A DNA stretch of 64,000 nt from Fragilaria crotonensis (Eukaryota; Bacillariophyta; Fragilariophyceae; Fragilariales; Fragilariaceae): the NCBI GenBank assembly GCA_022925895.1, contig JAKSYS010000004.1, forward strand, positions 186,001-250,000, written 5' to 3'. This document shows positions 12,232-23,855 of the stretch, piece after piece (position 1 is the stretch's first letter; every line of letters begins with the position of its first letter). Both the position numbers and the translations under genes were made by a program. The notes below the pieces were generated by a model, which searched no databases, was not told the DNA's origin, and saw nothing but the letters and a program-made list of their open reading frames with translations.

Positions 12232-12671
12232 ATAGAAAGGAATCTACACTATGTAACACTAGTGCAAAATTTATTGCGAGAACTTAGAAGGTTCTTGGGT
12301 TTGTTAGAGGATTACCTCCTGGCATCCCGATCGCTAGTGACGACGTCTTCGTCGTGTCGTAATCGCAAGTCTCGAATCGCACCGGACACTTCAATTCGTG
12401 GACATCAGATCGTGGGTTGCTCGAAAAAATGTTGGTGTTCCTGAGCATTCCTTACTTCATTTTTCGACCTCGCAGCGAAGTCATGGAAATATACTTCTGT
12501 TCCACATGGAACTATACGTAAGAGTCCTTTCGGACAAGCATGAGACATGTTTGCATTTGTGTAGACATGTACTACAAGTCCCAGTCACGAGATGCCAGTG
12601 TAGCGCTCCGGGACAGAACCACTCTGCCCGTCGAACCCGAAAGCGAACAAAAAAACGACGAACTCATGACA

Positions 12672-13812
12672 TTTCTAATTTGTCCAGCGTCTTCCAAAAC
12701 ACGAATTCGACACATTTGTTCTCTGGTGATGGTCGGAATGTGTTGACATCAGGCAGTGGAGCAGCAATTGTTCACATTTGTTCCAGATATAACAATCAAC
12801 ACCGAACTACTATAGAGGGTGACAAACAATCGGCCATGGAATTCGAATGAAGTGGTTCCTGAGAAATCGTTGTCAGAATTCGAGTGCCACTTTTCAAATC
12901 ATACGAAGGCCATGCGCTTTAGAGATCCTTCTCATATAGTCGCAGGTCTCCTAAATCAAAAGCATAATCTACTACCGGTAGTACTATCCCAAGTCGTATA
13001 ATACATGATTATAAGATATTGTGTGGAGCTGCGACCCAGTAAAACTAGACACAACGACGAGTGTAAACAGTTGTGACAACTTGCATTCAAGATCACAGGG
13101 TTGCATCTCAACCTACGTCAGCAGCATGCATACTCCAGTAGTTATGATCACTAAGTTTGCCAAAATGACGTGCTACTGTAGTATTTTGACCCACCTGATG
13201 GTATTCGGCGTGCATTAAAGAGGTTTATCATCGTTTTGATCTGTCCAGTGTCTCGAAGAAACGATTTCGACACTAAATTCTCTCGTTGGGGTCGTACAGT
13301 GCTGACAGTACAACAAATGTTCATTGTTGTTCCAGATATTAGATTGAACTCTCATAGAGGGTGACAACTATTTGGCCTTGGAATTCGAATGATGCGGTTC
13401 CTGAGAAGTCTTTGTCTGGATTCGAGTACCATTATCCACTATGCATATCATAAGGCTAAGTTCTAAGAATTCGTGTCACTTGTCGCAACTCATAACTTTA
13501 AAGCAGGGGTCCTCGGAGTGTACTTGTCGACTGTCCCAAGTCGCATAATTAATGATTGTAAGATTGAGACGAGGCGCAACCCAGGAAACGTAGACGCGCC
13601 GTCCAGCGTGGTAAACAGTTGTGAAAACCACTGGCATTCATGATCACAGGGTTGCACCTCAATCTACGTCAGCGGTATAGATACTCCAGTAGTGGCGATG
13701 TTCAACCATTGTATATAGTTTGCCAAAATTTGCGTACCAATAAAGTAGTATTTTGAACTTACCTCGGGGCAGTGGTCGAAGTGCATTCAAGCTTAACCAT
13801 CATTTGCTTGGT
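12672..13812. repeat. Diverged tandem duplication, two units of about 560 bp
   Basis: Unit 1 spans about 12672-13235 and unit 2 about 13236-13812. Matching landmarks in the same order and spacing include TGTCCAG.GTCT (12681 and 13242), ATAGAGGGTGACAA, TGGAATTCGAATGA, GGTTCCTGAGAA, GTAAACAGTTGTGA, GATCACAGGGTTGCA, ATACTCCAGTAGT and GTTTGCCAAAAT. The units differ by many substitutions and small indels, so the duplication is old. No protein frame is kept in both units, which argues against a gene. Confidence 0.75.
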
Positions 13813-14182
13813 ATCCCCTTGGACCCGCTTTCAATTTGATTCGAGGACGACTGGAACCGAAGAACCTAGAATCCATAAAGAAGGATATAGGTTATCATCC
13901 TTGCCTAGAAAGGGGCAGATTACAATCCTTCGGGATTTTCACCGGAACATGCCTCCAAAGACTGCAGACCTTGCTATCCTCTTCTTTAAATTTCAGGGAT
14001 GAAATGATGGGACATGTTAGTAAGAGACTGTGCAGATAATGATACCAATCTCTGGATTTACGTCGAATACAATCATTGTGAATTGTACTCCAGTACCTGT
14101 GCTTTGCGCTATGATGGAGTACAGAGTACAGATTACTACCGGTAGTACTTGTACTAGGAGTTCGTACTGTACGTCGTTGGAC

Positions 14183-15711
14183 CACTACAGAACATTCGGC
14201 ATCTGGAGAGGTGGACAAGTGACTGGTTATGTGCCGCAACTTTATATAAAAAATGTCCCTTGTTTAACTTTCAATCAACGCCTTTCACCGTATGTATTTA
14301 TATAATGACGAAGACAGCATCGACTTTTTTAGATCAGACGTTAAATTTTTTTCTTGCTCTTCTTTCGTGAATTTACTTGTACTGGAGTGCCCCAGTATTT
14401 ATGCTTCGTGTTGTCTTCGCGAGAGATGTTGTGTGTCACCATGCCATCATCCCTAAAATGCCCTCCACAATCTTTCTTCAAGCAACAACAAGAGAAACGT
14501 TGACTATAACATTATCAAGTGTAACATTATACAAGTTATTTGACTGCTGATTATCCGTGTAAATTGTGTTTTGGACGCATGACAATGAGATTGTTGTCGG
14601 TCCAAAGCAACATCGTGTTCACAACACGGTGTTTCACAACGTGCCTGAACGCGAGTTTTGAAGATAAGATTTTCTTCAGAAGTCTACGTCGGAATCAGTA
14701 CAGGTATTTTTTGCATGCCACGTGGAAGTCGATGATCATGCTCAAAGTCGACGATCTTGAAAATCGAAAGTTCGATGCGAACGTGCAACCCATGAGACCT
14801 ACATATAGAAGCAACCTGACATATTGGCCACACGAAGTTTCCAAAATCATATGTATCTCTGTAGGCGAAAATTTCAATTTCTGAATAGGCCATTCGATAC
14901 AGCTTGTTGAGTTTAATCTAAAACATATCTTCACTTTTCATTTTGAATCGACAGATTTTCAATATTTTGAGTACCGTTTTGGGAATCTTGGCCCAAATTC
15001 AAGATGCTGAATTGCTTGGCACCGCGGTGAATTTGCTAGTTAAAAAATTGACACCATCTCATGGTTACCCTGTCACCCAAGTTCATGATTTTATTGCAGA
15101 TTTGGAGAGGAGAGATGCTGTCCTTGAATAATGTCACTAAACAAAACATAAATCAAGCAACTCTTCATTGTGAACTACGATGAAAACAAAGGGAGTATTT
15201 GCGCCTGTAGGTTCTACGTATGGTCATATTGACCGTACGAGCCTAGTACAGTACCTCCTACTATTACTGAGTATGGGAGCAACACAAATCAACGAGGGAC
15301 GAATGAAGGGCGACAGATAAATGTCAATTATTATTGCATAAATGAATAGATCTTCATCAGGGGATTCGAAAGACACCTCTACTTTTGTTGTTGATTATAA
15401 ACTGAACGAGTAAAAAAATAATCAAATCCTACGGGGGTTTCTACAGAGCATATACCACAGCCATTTTGGCCAATATGTAAGATGTCCAATGATGTCAGGT
15501 TGCTTCTACAAGGAAGTCAAAGTTGCACGATCTCATCGTCGTTTCAGGAATTGGTGAAGTTATTGAGTAAAAACCATCCAAAAAAGCCGTTAAAGACTCT
15601 GAAATAAAGAATGATTTATATACTTGCATAAACGCCGATAGTAAAAAACGGCGGAAAACGTCAATCCGTGTTCACTTGTCCACTGCTCCAGAGGCCGAAT
15701 GTTCTGTAGTG
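14183..15711. mobile_element. Candidate non-autonomous TIR element, 1.5 kb
   Basis: Inverted ends of 40 bp at 14183-14222 and 15672-15711 match at 37 of 40 positions and begin CACTACAGAACATTCGGC. The interior is AT-rich and holds no transposase; a 62-codon frame at 14943-15131 is unsupported. The flanks (CGTTGGAC on the left, CGTGGATC on the right) are similar but not identical, so a target duplication is unproven and the superfamily is not assigned. Confidence 0.6.
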
Positions 15712-16004
15712 CGTGGATCGTCGAAATTCGTTCTACGTACGGGTACTACGTATTTTCGCAGTACCAGTACAATAATGCTGTACAGTTGGGACGCCGAAAA
15801 TTCTGAGGTGTTCCGTTTTTCATCGGAAAGCTCCGACTCCAGATGCCATTTTCCGCGATTGAAGCGAAATCTGCAGGCTGCAGTTTTGCGAACGTGTGTG
15901 CGATCCAAAGTCGAAAGTACGTCTCGAAGCGATCAACCACGCTCTGTGACACTTTGTGATCCCTGCCGAGGTGTTGCACGAGTACTAGTGTGCTACATCG
16001 AATC

Positions 16005-16850
16005 ATGCATATGAGGATGAAGGATGCATCTGTTGTTGTCGTGCTCTCACAACTACTGATCTCGCCAGTCTTGAGTTTTGGATCCTCCTTCATTTCCACC
16101 CGAGGAGCTACCCGTGCCAACCATGGAACGAGTCTCAGCCGAAGCACCAATGCTGCAGATGCTTCATCCCATGGTGAATCACTGCTCGCTTGAATCTTGC
16201 CTTCGAAAGATTCGACGCCGCCGATGCTGCCATGAGCGATTTTTTCCTGGCCAATTACGATTGGCATCCCGTCTTTCGCCTCTTGCTGTGGATTCTACCG
16301 TCCCAGCCATGAGCTTTCTTTGAAACTCCGCAGTCGCCGTGGACGACGAAGGGATTCTAGATACATCCGCATTTTTGGCAAGCAGCAGTAGCAGCAGCAC
16401 GTTTCCTTGGAAACGGTTGAGGCCATTCCCTGGCGAGCCCGAGCGCAAGTTGTGGCTGGATTTCTGGATGCCATGCAACAGGCATTGTTGGATATCCCAT
16501 GCGTATCCGAAGAGGATGATGAATTTGATGCGCAATTCATCGAAGAAGGTCGACGCATGTTGGCTGTTTCGCGGTTTCAAGTATTGATGCAAGAATGCGA
16601 ACTGTTTAGTACATGCTGGAATGAATTGTTCGAATTGAAGAGATTAGATCAACCCAATACGGGGTCTTTGATTGTGTTACCGCCAGGATATGACGTGGAT
16701 CAGCTGGAGAGTTTTACGAAAGTCAATCTGGAACAACCTCTTGAATGGTTGGGATTACATACGAGTTTTGAAATTTCCGGTATTACAAGGGGCAATCCAG
16801 CCGTCCGGTTGTTGCATAAATTGTCGGATATCCCAACTCAGGTCGGGTAA
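16005..16850 (+). pseudogene. Broken gene with plastid-type presequence, conserved hypothetical
   Basis: The first ATG is 16005, with further ones at 16011 and 16017. The N-terminus is a hydrophobic signal (VVVVLSQLLISPVLSF) followed at once by GSSFISTRGATR, rich in Ser, Thr and Arg; a Phe at the cleavage point followed by such a tract fits the bipartite presequences of diatom plastid proteins. Coding-like sequence then continues in three frames: SDFFLANYDWHPVFRLLL near 16232, DDEGILDTSAF near 16342, and a final long frame 16407-16850 with PWRARAQVVAGFLDAMQQ, EEGRRMLAVSRFQVL and LDQPNTGSLIVLPPG. I see no GT-AG introns that join them, so at least three frameshifts are implied. It is either a pseudogene or a gene with assembly errors. 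The family is a hypothetical one without known function. Confidence 0.55.
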
Positions 16851-17078
16851 TAATGCAAAAGATCTGCGCTAGGGAGAGTGAGTGAATGTGGCGCTTTACA
16901 TCGGAGCCGTTAACAACATCTGAAGTGTATCTACGACCTACCAGTCACCACCATTAATCCGAATGTTTGTACTTCCGTGAAACAGGCGCTGAACATGCAA
17001 CACTGTCTATGGTTTCTGAGTCCATTTCAGCTTTAGGCAGAGGTCTTCGAGACGTAACCCACCTCCTGGTACCATATA

Positions 17079-17104
17079 CAGTGCAGGACACTTATAAAGA
17101 CCAT
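17079..17104 (+). repeat. Left terminal inverted repeat of the 2.7-kb transposon
   Basis: Begins CAGTGCAGGACACTTATAAA directly after the TA at 17077-17078. It pairs with 19802-19827 with two mismatches near the inner end. Confidence 0.9.
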
Positions 17105-17500
17105 AAATTCCTTAAAATACTTCTCCCTCACCATGGATGAAAATAAATATGTTAATCCGACAACATGCTTCTTAATCTGATTGCTGACTGCTTCCTCGGA
17201 TTAAACATTTATAATTTTTAGAATTGAAAGTTTTATTGAGCTCCGAAGGTGCAACTTTTTTTTGGTATGTTCACTTTTTATTGCATTTCTGGACGATTTA
17301 GAGAAATCTAAAATTCGGTCTCAGAATTTGAAACACTCTTTTTCGGAAAAAAAAAGAAGTTTACAAATCGCTCAAACTCGAACACTGTGTAGGTTCTACA
17401 GGGGCCTCAGTATTACACTAGTTCAACACCTACTGTATCGCACAGTCCATGCTGCATTCGTACATGTATGACGCTACGTCAAGACGATGCATAGACAGTA

Positions 17501-18124
17501 ATGCTTGACAAGCACTACGGTTCCATGCATGTTGTTGACATACATAACCAACAGCAAGCATTTGCTATTGACCATCAACACTCAACATGGGAGACCAAAC
17601 AAAAATCACGGTTGATTGCAAGGAACAGGACTTCTACAGGAACATTTGGATGCACAGGAAGAAAGGAACCTGCTGATGATGAAAGGGGTCTCAGTATCAT
17701 TCTGATGAATCTGACCTCACCAGAAACTCAAAATCGCGATGAAATTCTTGACACGCTTCTTGAAGAAATGGGAGAGAAAGAATTTTCCGCCATGGTCGAA
17801 TCAAACAGAAAAGCTGATTATCCAAAATGGTATGCTCGAGCAAAGGCTACGATGGGAAAGCCGAACATCAATTTGAGGAAGAACAAGAATCGGCAGTTGA
17901 CCTTGAAAGCAGTGCCGATGAGAGGGATTGATACCTACTTTACTAAAGCGATGACGACAGCGCACCAAGCAGTTGATGCATCAGGAGTACCCTTTCTTGT
18001 TGGAACAATGCGGGTGGAGGAGGGAACACCATCACCAACAACGAAACGAGTCAGACGAGCGTCATCACAAATCGCCGAGGATATTGCCAAAGGCCGCCGC
18101 AGCCACGGCAATTCGAGCACATGA
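17501..18124 (+). CDS. Upstream frame of the DDE transposon, 207 aa
   Basis: A 207-aa frame inside the transposon and before the transposase. Visible parts are a helical segment NRDEILDTLLEEMGEKEF, a basic stretch LRKNKNRQLTLKAVP, and a basic C-terminus with TTKRVRRASSQIAEDIAKGRR that resembles a nuclear localisation signal. I do not recognise the family. It may be the first half of the transposase, cut off by decay, or a separate accessory protein that binds DNA. The first ATG is at 17501; M107, in the Glu-rich helix, is a later alternative. Confidence 0.5.
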   Translation: MLDKHYGSMHVVDIHNQQQAFAIDHQHSTWETKQKSRLIARNRTSTGTFGCTGRKEPADDERGLSIILMNLTSPETQNRDEILDTLLEEMGEKEFSAMVESNRKADYPKWYARAKATMGKPNINLRKNKNRQLTLKAVPMRGIDTYFTKAMTTAHQAVDASGVPFLVGTMRVEEGTPSPTTKRVRRASSQIAEDIAKGRRSHGNSST

Positions 18125-18317
18125 TGTGGTGCTACGGCCTTATTGAAGAAATAGTGGCAAAGAATTCCAATTTCTGTCGACGTACGCTGGTACAGTACAT
18201 AACAATCCAGAAATGCTTGGCTTGTCAAATCGATGGGATGGGGAAGGTTGAGTCCGCAAAATAGCAGCTGCGGGTCTTCCGCAGGGAAATGGATATTGTT
18301 CGAGCATAAAGTGTATT

Positions 18318-19718
18318 TTGAATTGGACAAAGGTGTTTCTTGAAACCGAAATGCTACCCGTGTCTGAGCAAGGAAAGCACCAGAAGAGGGCGTCGCTACT
18401 TAGCGACGAAGATGTCTCGAGTCGAATACGTGAGTGGCTACTTCTAACATCAAAAGTCCATCGTACTCCTGACAAGCTCTGCCGATGGATTAATGAATCC
18501 CTGCTCCTCGAGATAACGGGACATGCTGGTCACAATGTTTCAGAGCGTACAGTCAGAAGATGGATGAATACCGTGGGCTACAAGTATGGCGTATGGAAGA
18601 AAGGAATCTTCATCGATGGGCATGAACGCACTGATGTTGTTGAATACAGGAAAGAGTTCTTGTTTCGGATGCTCTCACGATTCAAATACATGCAATGGTG
18701 GGAGGGTGATGACATGCAAACAACATTAAGGCAGGAGTGCGCCTCCGAACCAGAGATTGTGTGGATCTCACATGATGAGTCCATATTCTACTCAAATGAC
18801 GATGGTGGTAAAGGGTGGGGTTCGGAAGATCATCCTGATATCCATAAGAAGGGGAATGGAAGATCTATAATGGTTTCGGACTTCATCTGCCCATGTCATG
18901 GCAGACTGCGCTTGAATGGCATTCCTGTAAGTGTGATCATTGAACCAGGAAAAAATCACGATGGTTACTGGCAAGCCACAGATATACTGAAGCAATTAGA
19001 AGAAAAAGCCATTCCTGCTTTCGACCAGATGCATCCCGACGCTCGAGGTCTTTTTATATTTGATAACAGTACAAACCATGGAGCATATGCAGCAGATGCT
19101 CTTGTGGCTGTGGCGTCAAAGATGAATCTGGGGCCTGGAGGAAAGGTTCCTGTGATGAGGGACACTACATTTGTCAATGGACTGGGTGTTGCAATTGAAC
19201 AAGCCATGCACGAACAAAATGTACCCAAGGGTTTGAAGAAAATTCTGTCAGAAAGAGAATTGTGGATAGAAAAACTCCCAAAACACTGCGGTGCCAAGTT
19301 TGCTATCGGATCAAATCCAGTATGCTGTGCAATACACCGTCTTGGTGCCCAGCCGGACTTCAGAGCCCAGAAGTCAATCCTTTATGAAGCAATTGAAAAC
19401 ACGCCATATTTGTGACTTCCTCCCAAATTTCATTGTGAATTGGCGCCAATTGAAAACTTCTGGGGTTATGCAAAGAAACACACGCGATCAAACTGTGATT
19501 ATTCAATTGTTGCCTTGAGAAAGGCGGTTCCACTTTCACTTGATGCAGTACCTCTGTCATCAATGCGCAAGTACTTTCGTAGGGCGACGCATTTAATGCA
19601 AGCTTATTCCAAAGGATGTACCTATAAGCTTGCTGAGTATGCCCATAAGAAGTACAAGTCTCACAGGCGAATCCTGGACCATCAACTGGATCAGATATTG
19701 CATGAAATAGCGAGCTAA
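18318..19718 (+). pseudogene. DDE transposase (IS630/Tc1-mariner-like), one premature TGA
   Basis: The frame runs 18318-19718 in one phase, broken only by TGA at 19413-19415 (codon 366). Residues about 60-110 form a helix-turn-helix region with SERTVRRWMNTVGYKY and the motif IDGHERTDVVEYR shared with the next element. Catalytic residues by position in the family are D153 (SHDES), D249 (FIFDNS) and E379 (APIENFWG); all three are present, but the last lies after the stop. The segment GRSIMVSDFI and the Cys-containing FKI/CCAIHRLGAQPDF region match a transposase family widespread in fungi and protists. The N-terminus before residue 20 is uncertain because the upstream link is degraded. Confidence 0.85.
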
Positions 19719-19801
19719 AGTTAGTACAGTACAACAGTACACACTGCTAATTGTTGTACAGTACTACAGCACACTAGTTGAGAATTTGAAACAAAGAAAA
19801 A

Positions 19802-19827
19802 ATGGCGTTTATAAGTGTCCTGCACTG
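19802..19827 (-). repeat. Right terminal inverted repeat of the 2.7-kb transposon
   Basis: The reverse complement of the left end with 24 of 26 matches, followed by TA at 19828-19829. Confidence 0.9.
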
Positions 19828-20318
19828 TAGAAGTCGGCGCTGTGGTTCCGTTCCTCTTTATGTCACCAATTTTTCTCAATTCCGGTATCTGTACAGCTGG
19901 TTTTCTGTTCTAAAATCCGGGCGCACGTCCCAGTATTAATTCTACGCTAGACCGATTTCACTGCCAATATGACGTCACGAGGGCGGGACTTTGTCGTGTT
20001 GGAAGCAAGGCTTCCACAATGAGATTTTCAAGCCGTCGTTTGCAACATTTCCATTCTAATCTATAGATTTACCTCCTGCAGTCACCTTCCTATGTAACTC
20101 AGTGAACCTACTGTTGGTGATAAATCTATAGATACAATGGTTGACAAAGGTAAATATGCTATTTTGACTGATGCCGTCATGCTACTTCGAACAGACATCA
20201 CGTATGGTCCGAGATTGTCAAATTGCTGGCTTCCTGCATCAACTTGGGCTGAAGCTTTAGGAGATTTGATGTCAATGCGTCCCTTGGCGTCATTGATGTA
20301 AGAAGGTTCAATACAGGG

Positions 20319-23300
20319 ATGTCCAAGTCGGCTTCTTTCGGAGAATTGATGCACCGATTTGATGGATCAAACACAACAGGAGTGTTCAGAGTCACATACA
20401 AGAACACATTCTATTACTACTTCACAGAGAAATCAAGGCAGATACGGTACCCATGTCCACTTAACAGTGCATGGAACGAAAAAGTAATGGAAGCAGCCGC
20501 AAATGTGCTAGTCATTCCAAGCACAAGATCAAGACCCGCTCTCGACACAATGATAACTACACCTGTCAACACGGAGGCTACAACGGGAGGAAGGATCGGA
20601 GACATTGTTGAGCAATCACCGAGCAAACGAGCAAGGATAGGAGATACTGGTGCGGCCGCTGTAATGATTGCTGCTGATGCTTCTAGCTCAAGTTACTGGC
20701 CATGTAGCCCAGAGGCATACCGAGTGTTCAAACCACCAAAGAAACATGGGACAACGAATTGCGAGGATGGGAATGATACTGATTTCGATTCTGAAACTCC
20801 AATGGAAGCACTTCAGAGAAGGATTGTACTGCTTCAAAGCGTTCATGAGGAAGAAAATAATTGGAGGAATGTTGTGCAAGGTAGAGATATCGACAACGTG
20901 TGTACCAAAGCTGAGATATGCGCTGTCAGGCAAAGGGCGACGTTTCTTTGTTATGCGTACCGATTGGCTCTTGCAAAAATGAATGAATGGACGTGGCAAG
21001 ACTGTTGCACTGAATCTTGTAAGGTATTGAACACTGTTGGTATGACGCAAGCAACCTTCTATAAAACCATCGCAAATTGGAACATTGTGTTCCGTAATTT
21101 TGAATGCTTCCCAAACCCAAACTTGTCTGTTCAGTGTGGAAACGACCTCTTCCTCGAGTTCTCGAAGTGTTTCCATGCGCAAAGGAGCAGATTGTTGCAT
21201 TTGGCGTCGAGAACTTGTCACATCTTTCAATTGAAGCAGTCTATCAATTCGTTCATTCGTCTGTAATCCCAAGGCTGGCTGCGTTGTGGAAACGTGAATC
21301 GGTAGTAGACGAAGATACTGCAGAAACGTCAACATTGAGTACAAGTACTACAGCCATTAATCCTACTAGCAATCCTGTCGATGTCGATCAAGATGAGGAT
21401 GATATTGCGCTATTCCTTCGCGCACATAGACTTAAAAACATGAGCTTCACAACAGCATGGCGCTGGATGCGATTACTCGGATTCAAGTATGATACGAGAA
21501 GGAAGAGCTTCTACGTCGATGGCCATGAACGTGAAGATGTTGTCGCACATCGAAATGCATTCTGCAAGAACTACCTTACCGTGCTTGAGCCACGTTGTCG
21601 GCGTTGGATTCAGCTTCCACTCAGTGAAGCTGCTACGATCAAGACCTTAGACACAGATTTCGGACATCATTACTATGATATTATATCTGATGAGACTCGG
21701 GTTGAGTTTCACGTTGACTATTGGAAGAATTGCATATCAAGAATCAAAAGGGGAGAAGAGGCAGCGCGAGATGTTGAAGCAAAAACAAGCATACGAGTGT
21801 CATCATCAGTCAGGCCCTTGATGATTATTGGTCAAGATGAGTCTGTCTTCGCGCAGTATCTACTGTCCTCCAAACAATGGGTTGGGCCAAAAGGACAAGT
21901 GCCACTTCTGCCCAAGTCGGAGGGCGATGGGTATATGCTTTCTGCGTTCGTGTCACGCGAATTCGGCTTTGGCAGGCAGATGACAGAGGATGAGTTACAA
22001 AGAGTGAATATGGCAAGGCAAACAGCAGCTCTCGGCGGTGGAAATTACCTCGATACAACAGCTGCGATGGAAATCTTGGGAACAACGAGGAAGCCGATTT
22101 TGTTGGAATCCCCCTTCGTAAAATACTTGTTCATCGGAATCAATAATCAGGGTTATTGGAATTCATACCACATGAGTCTTCAGCTTGAGGATGTGGTTGA
22201 TTGCCTACGAATCCTATATCCAAGCTTCGATTTTGTATTTTTGTTCGATCATTCTCAGGGACACGCTCGCAAACGTGATGGTGCACTCAGTGCGATCAAC
22301 ATGCAAAAGAACTTTGGAGGATCAAAACAGCAGATGAGAGACACAGTCATAATGTCACAAGAGGGTTATCTGGGCACACACTCACCAACCCTGGGCATCG
22401 GAGACACACAGTCAATGGTATTCAATACTGACGACTGTGGCCCATGGTATTTGACACCAGAGCAACGTGACTTACAACGTCATGATCGAATAATGGGGAA
22501 AAGAAGCAAGCCAATTGAAAAAACAAAGAAGACCCTTCTTGAAGAGCTCAACGAAAAGGGTGTGACGCTCCAACAAAAACGCGGGTACACTAAAGCCGAA
22601 CTTCAGGAATTGGCAAGAAACAATTCAATCGAAACTCACAAAGAAGTCGACAAAATCCTATCTGGATGGGAAGGAAAATCTAAAGGCATGCTACAAGTTC
22701 TGTGGGAAAGAGGACTGATTGATCCAAGTGAGTTAGATAAATACACTGTCGACGGAAAGAAAGACACAATTTCAGGGAAGATTGACTTACGGTATTCCCT
22801 ACGCCATCTCATCGCAGAGTGTGCTGATTTCAAGGATGAGGAAACGGCACTTCAGTACCTTGGATCTCAGCTGGGCATCACGGTACTTCTAACACCAAAG
22901 TTCCATGCCGAATTAGCAGGGAAGGCATTGAATTTTGCTGGGGTCACGCAAAGGCTTTCTACCGACGGGTTCCTGTATCTCAAAAGAGGGACGAGAGAAT
23001 TTCAAACAACTTGTGAGAGATTCAACGTGTTCAATCAAGGAGTTGACCAAAGAAAGGATGGGAAAGTTTGCTTCGAGAGCACGCGCATATATTTGTACTT
23101 ACCATCATCTTTTGAGAGTCAGCAGAGAATGAGGCAGCAAGGTCGTACCCACAACTTCATCGCCACAAGTATAACAGAAGATCAAGGACTTCTGTACTCC
23201 GAAATCCAACGCCTGATGAAATTGTTCAAGTCTCACAGGTGTGCATTGGACTTCGATCGTGGCTTCGTCAACAGTGCACTCAAAGAAGCAAAGACAAGAA

Positions 23301-23320
23301 ACGAGGAGGACGAGGTGTGA
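20319..23320 (+). pseudogene. Second, divergent DDE transposase with frameshifts
   Basis: Coding sequence in the same direction as the previous element. A 315-aa frame (20319-21266) gives the N-terminus: FRVTYKNTFYYYF, an acidic middle, and helices around TQATFYKTIANWNIVFRNF. The reading then continues in another frame (21104-23320) from about 21140: HTH-like TTAWRWMRLLGFKYD, FYVDGHEREDVVAHR, catalytic D in IGQDESVF, catalytic D in FLFDHSQGH, and a C-terminal part starting KFHAELAG. The third acidic residue (GIEFCWGHAK) sits in a shifted frame near 22930, a third frame follows (22980-23130: FKQLVRDSTCSIKEL), and the original frame resumes with HRCALDFDRGFV. About four frameshifts in all, so the copy is dead. 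It is clearly related to the 18.3-kb transposase but far from identical. TIRs were not found in 19.83-20.3 or 23.3-23.8 kb. Confidence 0.8.
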
Positions 23321-23855
23321 TCATCATGTCGACAGAGATGGATTTTTATGGTCGCAGGAGACAGCTGCTACTAAAACTTGATAAAGGATATGGAAATAAT
23401 ATGCGTGCATGGTACGAATTGTACACAACCTACGTTCGGACGCTTCAACGAAAAACCAGCTGTAGCTCGCAGTCCAAGCGCATGGTACACCGGGAGTCTA
23501 GCTACTAGCTCGTTCAAGTACTATGCTATTTCGATTACCGGCGCACGATTTCCTTCACAGCGCGCCATAATTTCACGTACCGCTCTACTCGTAAGATTAC
23601 CGTAGAGTACGAATTTGTCGAAGATCAAAAACAGGTAAACTCTCTGTCTTGTTGATGACAGGGATTCACACTTCGTCGGATCACTTCCTGGCGCCTGACA
23701 ACGGATCATAATCGCAGTTTGATCGGCTTCTCTACAAAGTCAAGCGTCCTTATTGTTGCTTCACTTTGTAGTTGGCTGTTGGAAGGGACATTGTGCCTCT
23801 AGACAAACACAGAGGTGAACGAGACGAATATCATCCAACCAACACACCTTCCATC

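Larger units (their letters stand above)
17079..19827 (+). mobile_element. IS630/Tc1-mariner-like DNA transposon with TIRs and TA target duplication
   Basis: A 2749-bp element. The inverted ends are 26 bp (17079-17104 and 19802-19827), begin CAGTGCAGGACACTTATAAA and match at 24 of 26 positions. TA flanks both sides (17077-17078 and 19828-19829), as expected for this superfamily. It contains two frames on the plus strand, a 207-aa protein and a DDE transposase. The transposase has one in-frame stop and the link between the two frames is closed, so this copy is probably inactive, but the near-perfect ends suggest moderate age. Confidence 0.9.

Noticed and set aside
12398-12850. 150-aa frame after the helical-repeat gene
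   Set aside because: It runs into the tandem duplication, and the second unit does not keep the frame, so it is unlikely to be coding.
16179-16592. Minus-strand 137-aa frame
   Set aside because: Antisense to the coding-like plus-strand gene; its Leu run is the reverse of a CAG-type Ser tract.
19828-20318. Possible TIR of the second transposon
   Set aside because: I compared this stretch with 23321-23855 in reverse complement and found no convincing matching ends.
20688-21344. Minus-strand 218-aa frame
   Set aside because: Antisense to the transposase N-terminus, which has clear family motifs on the plus strand.
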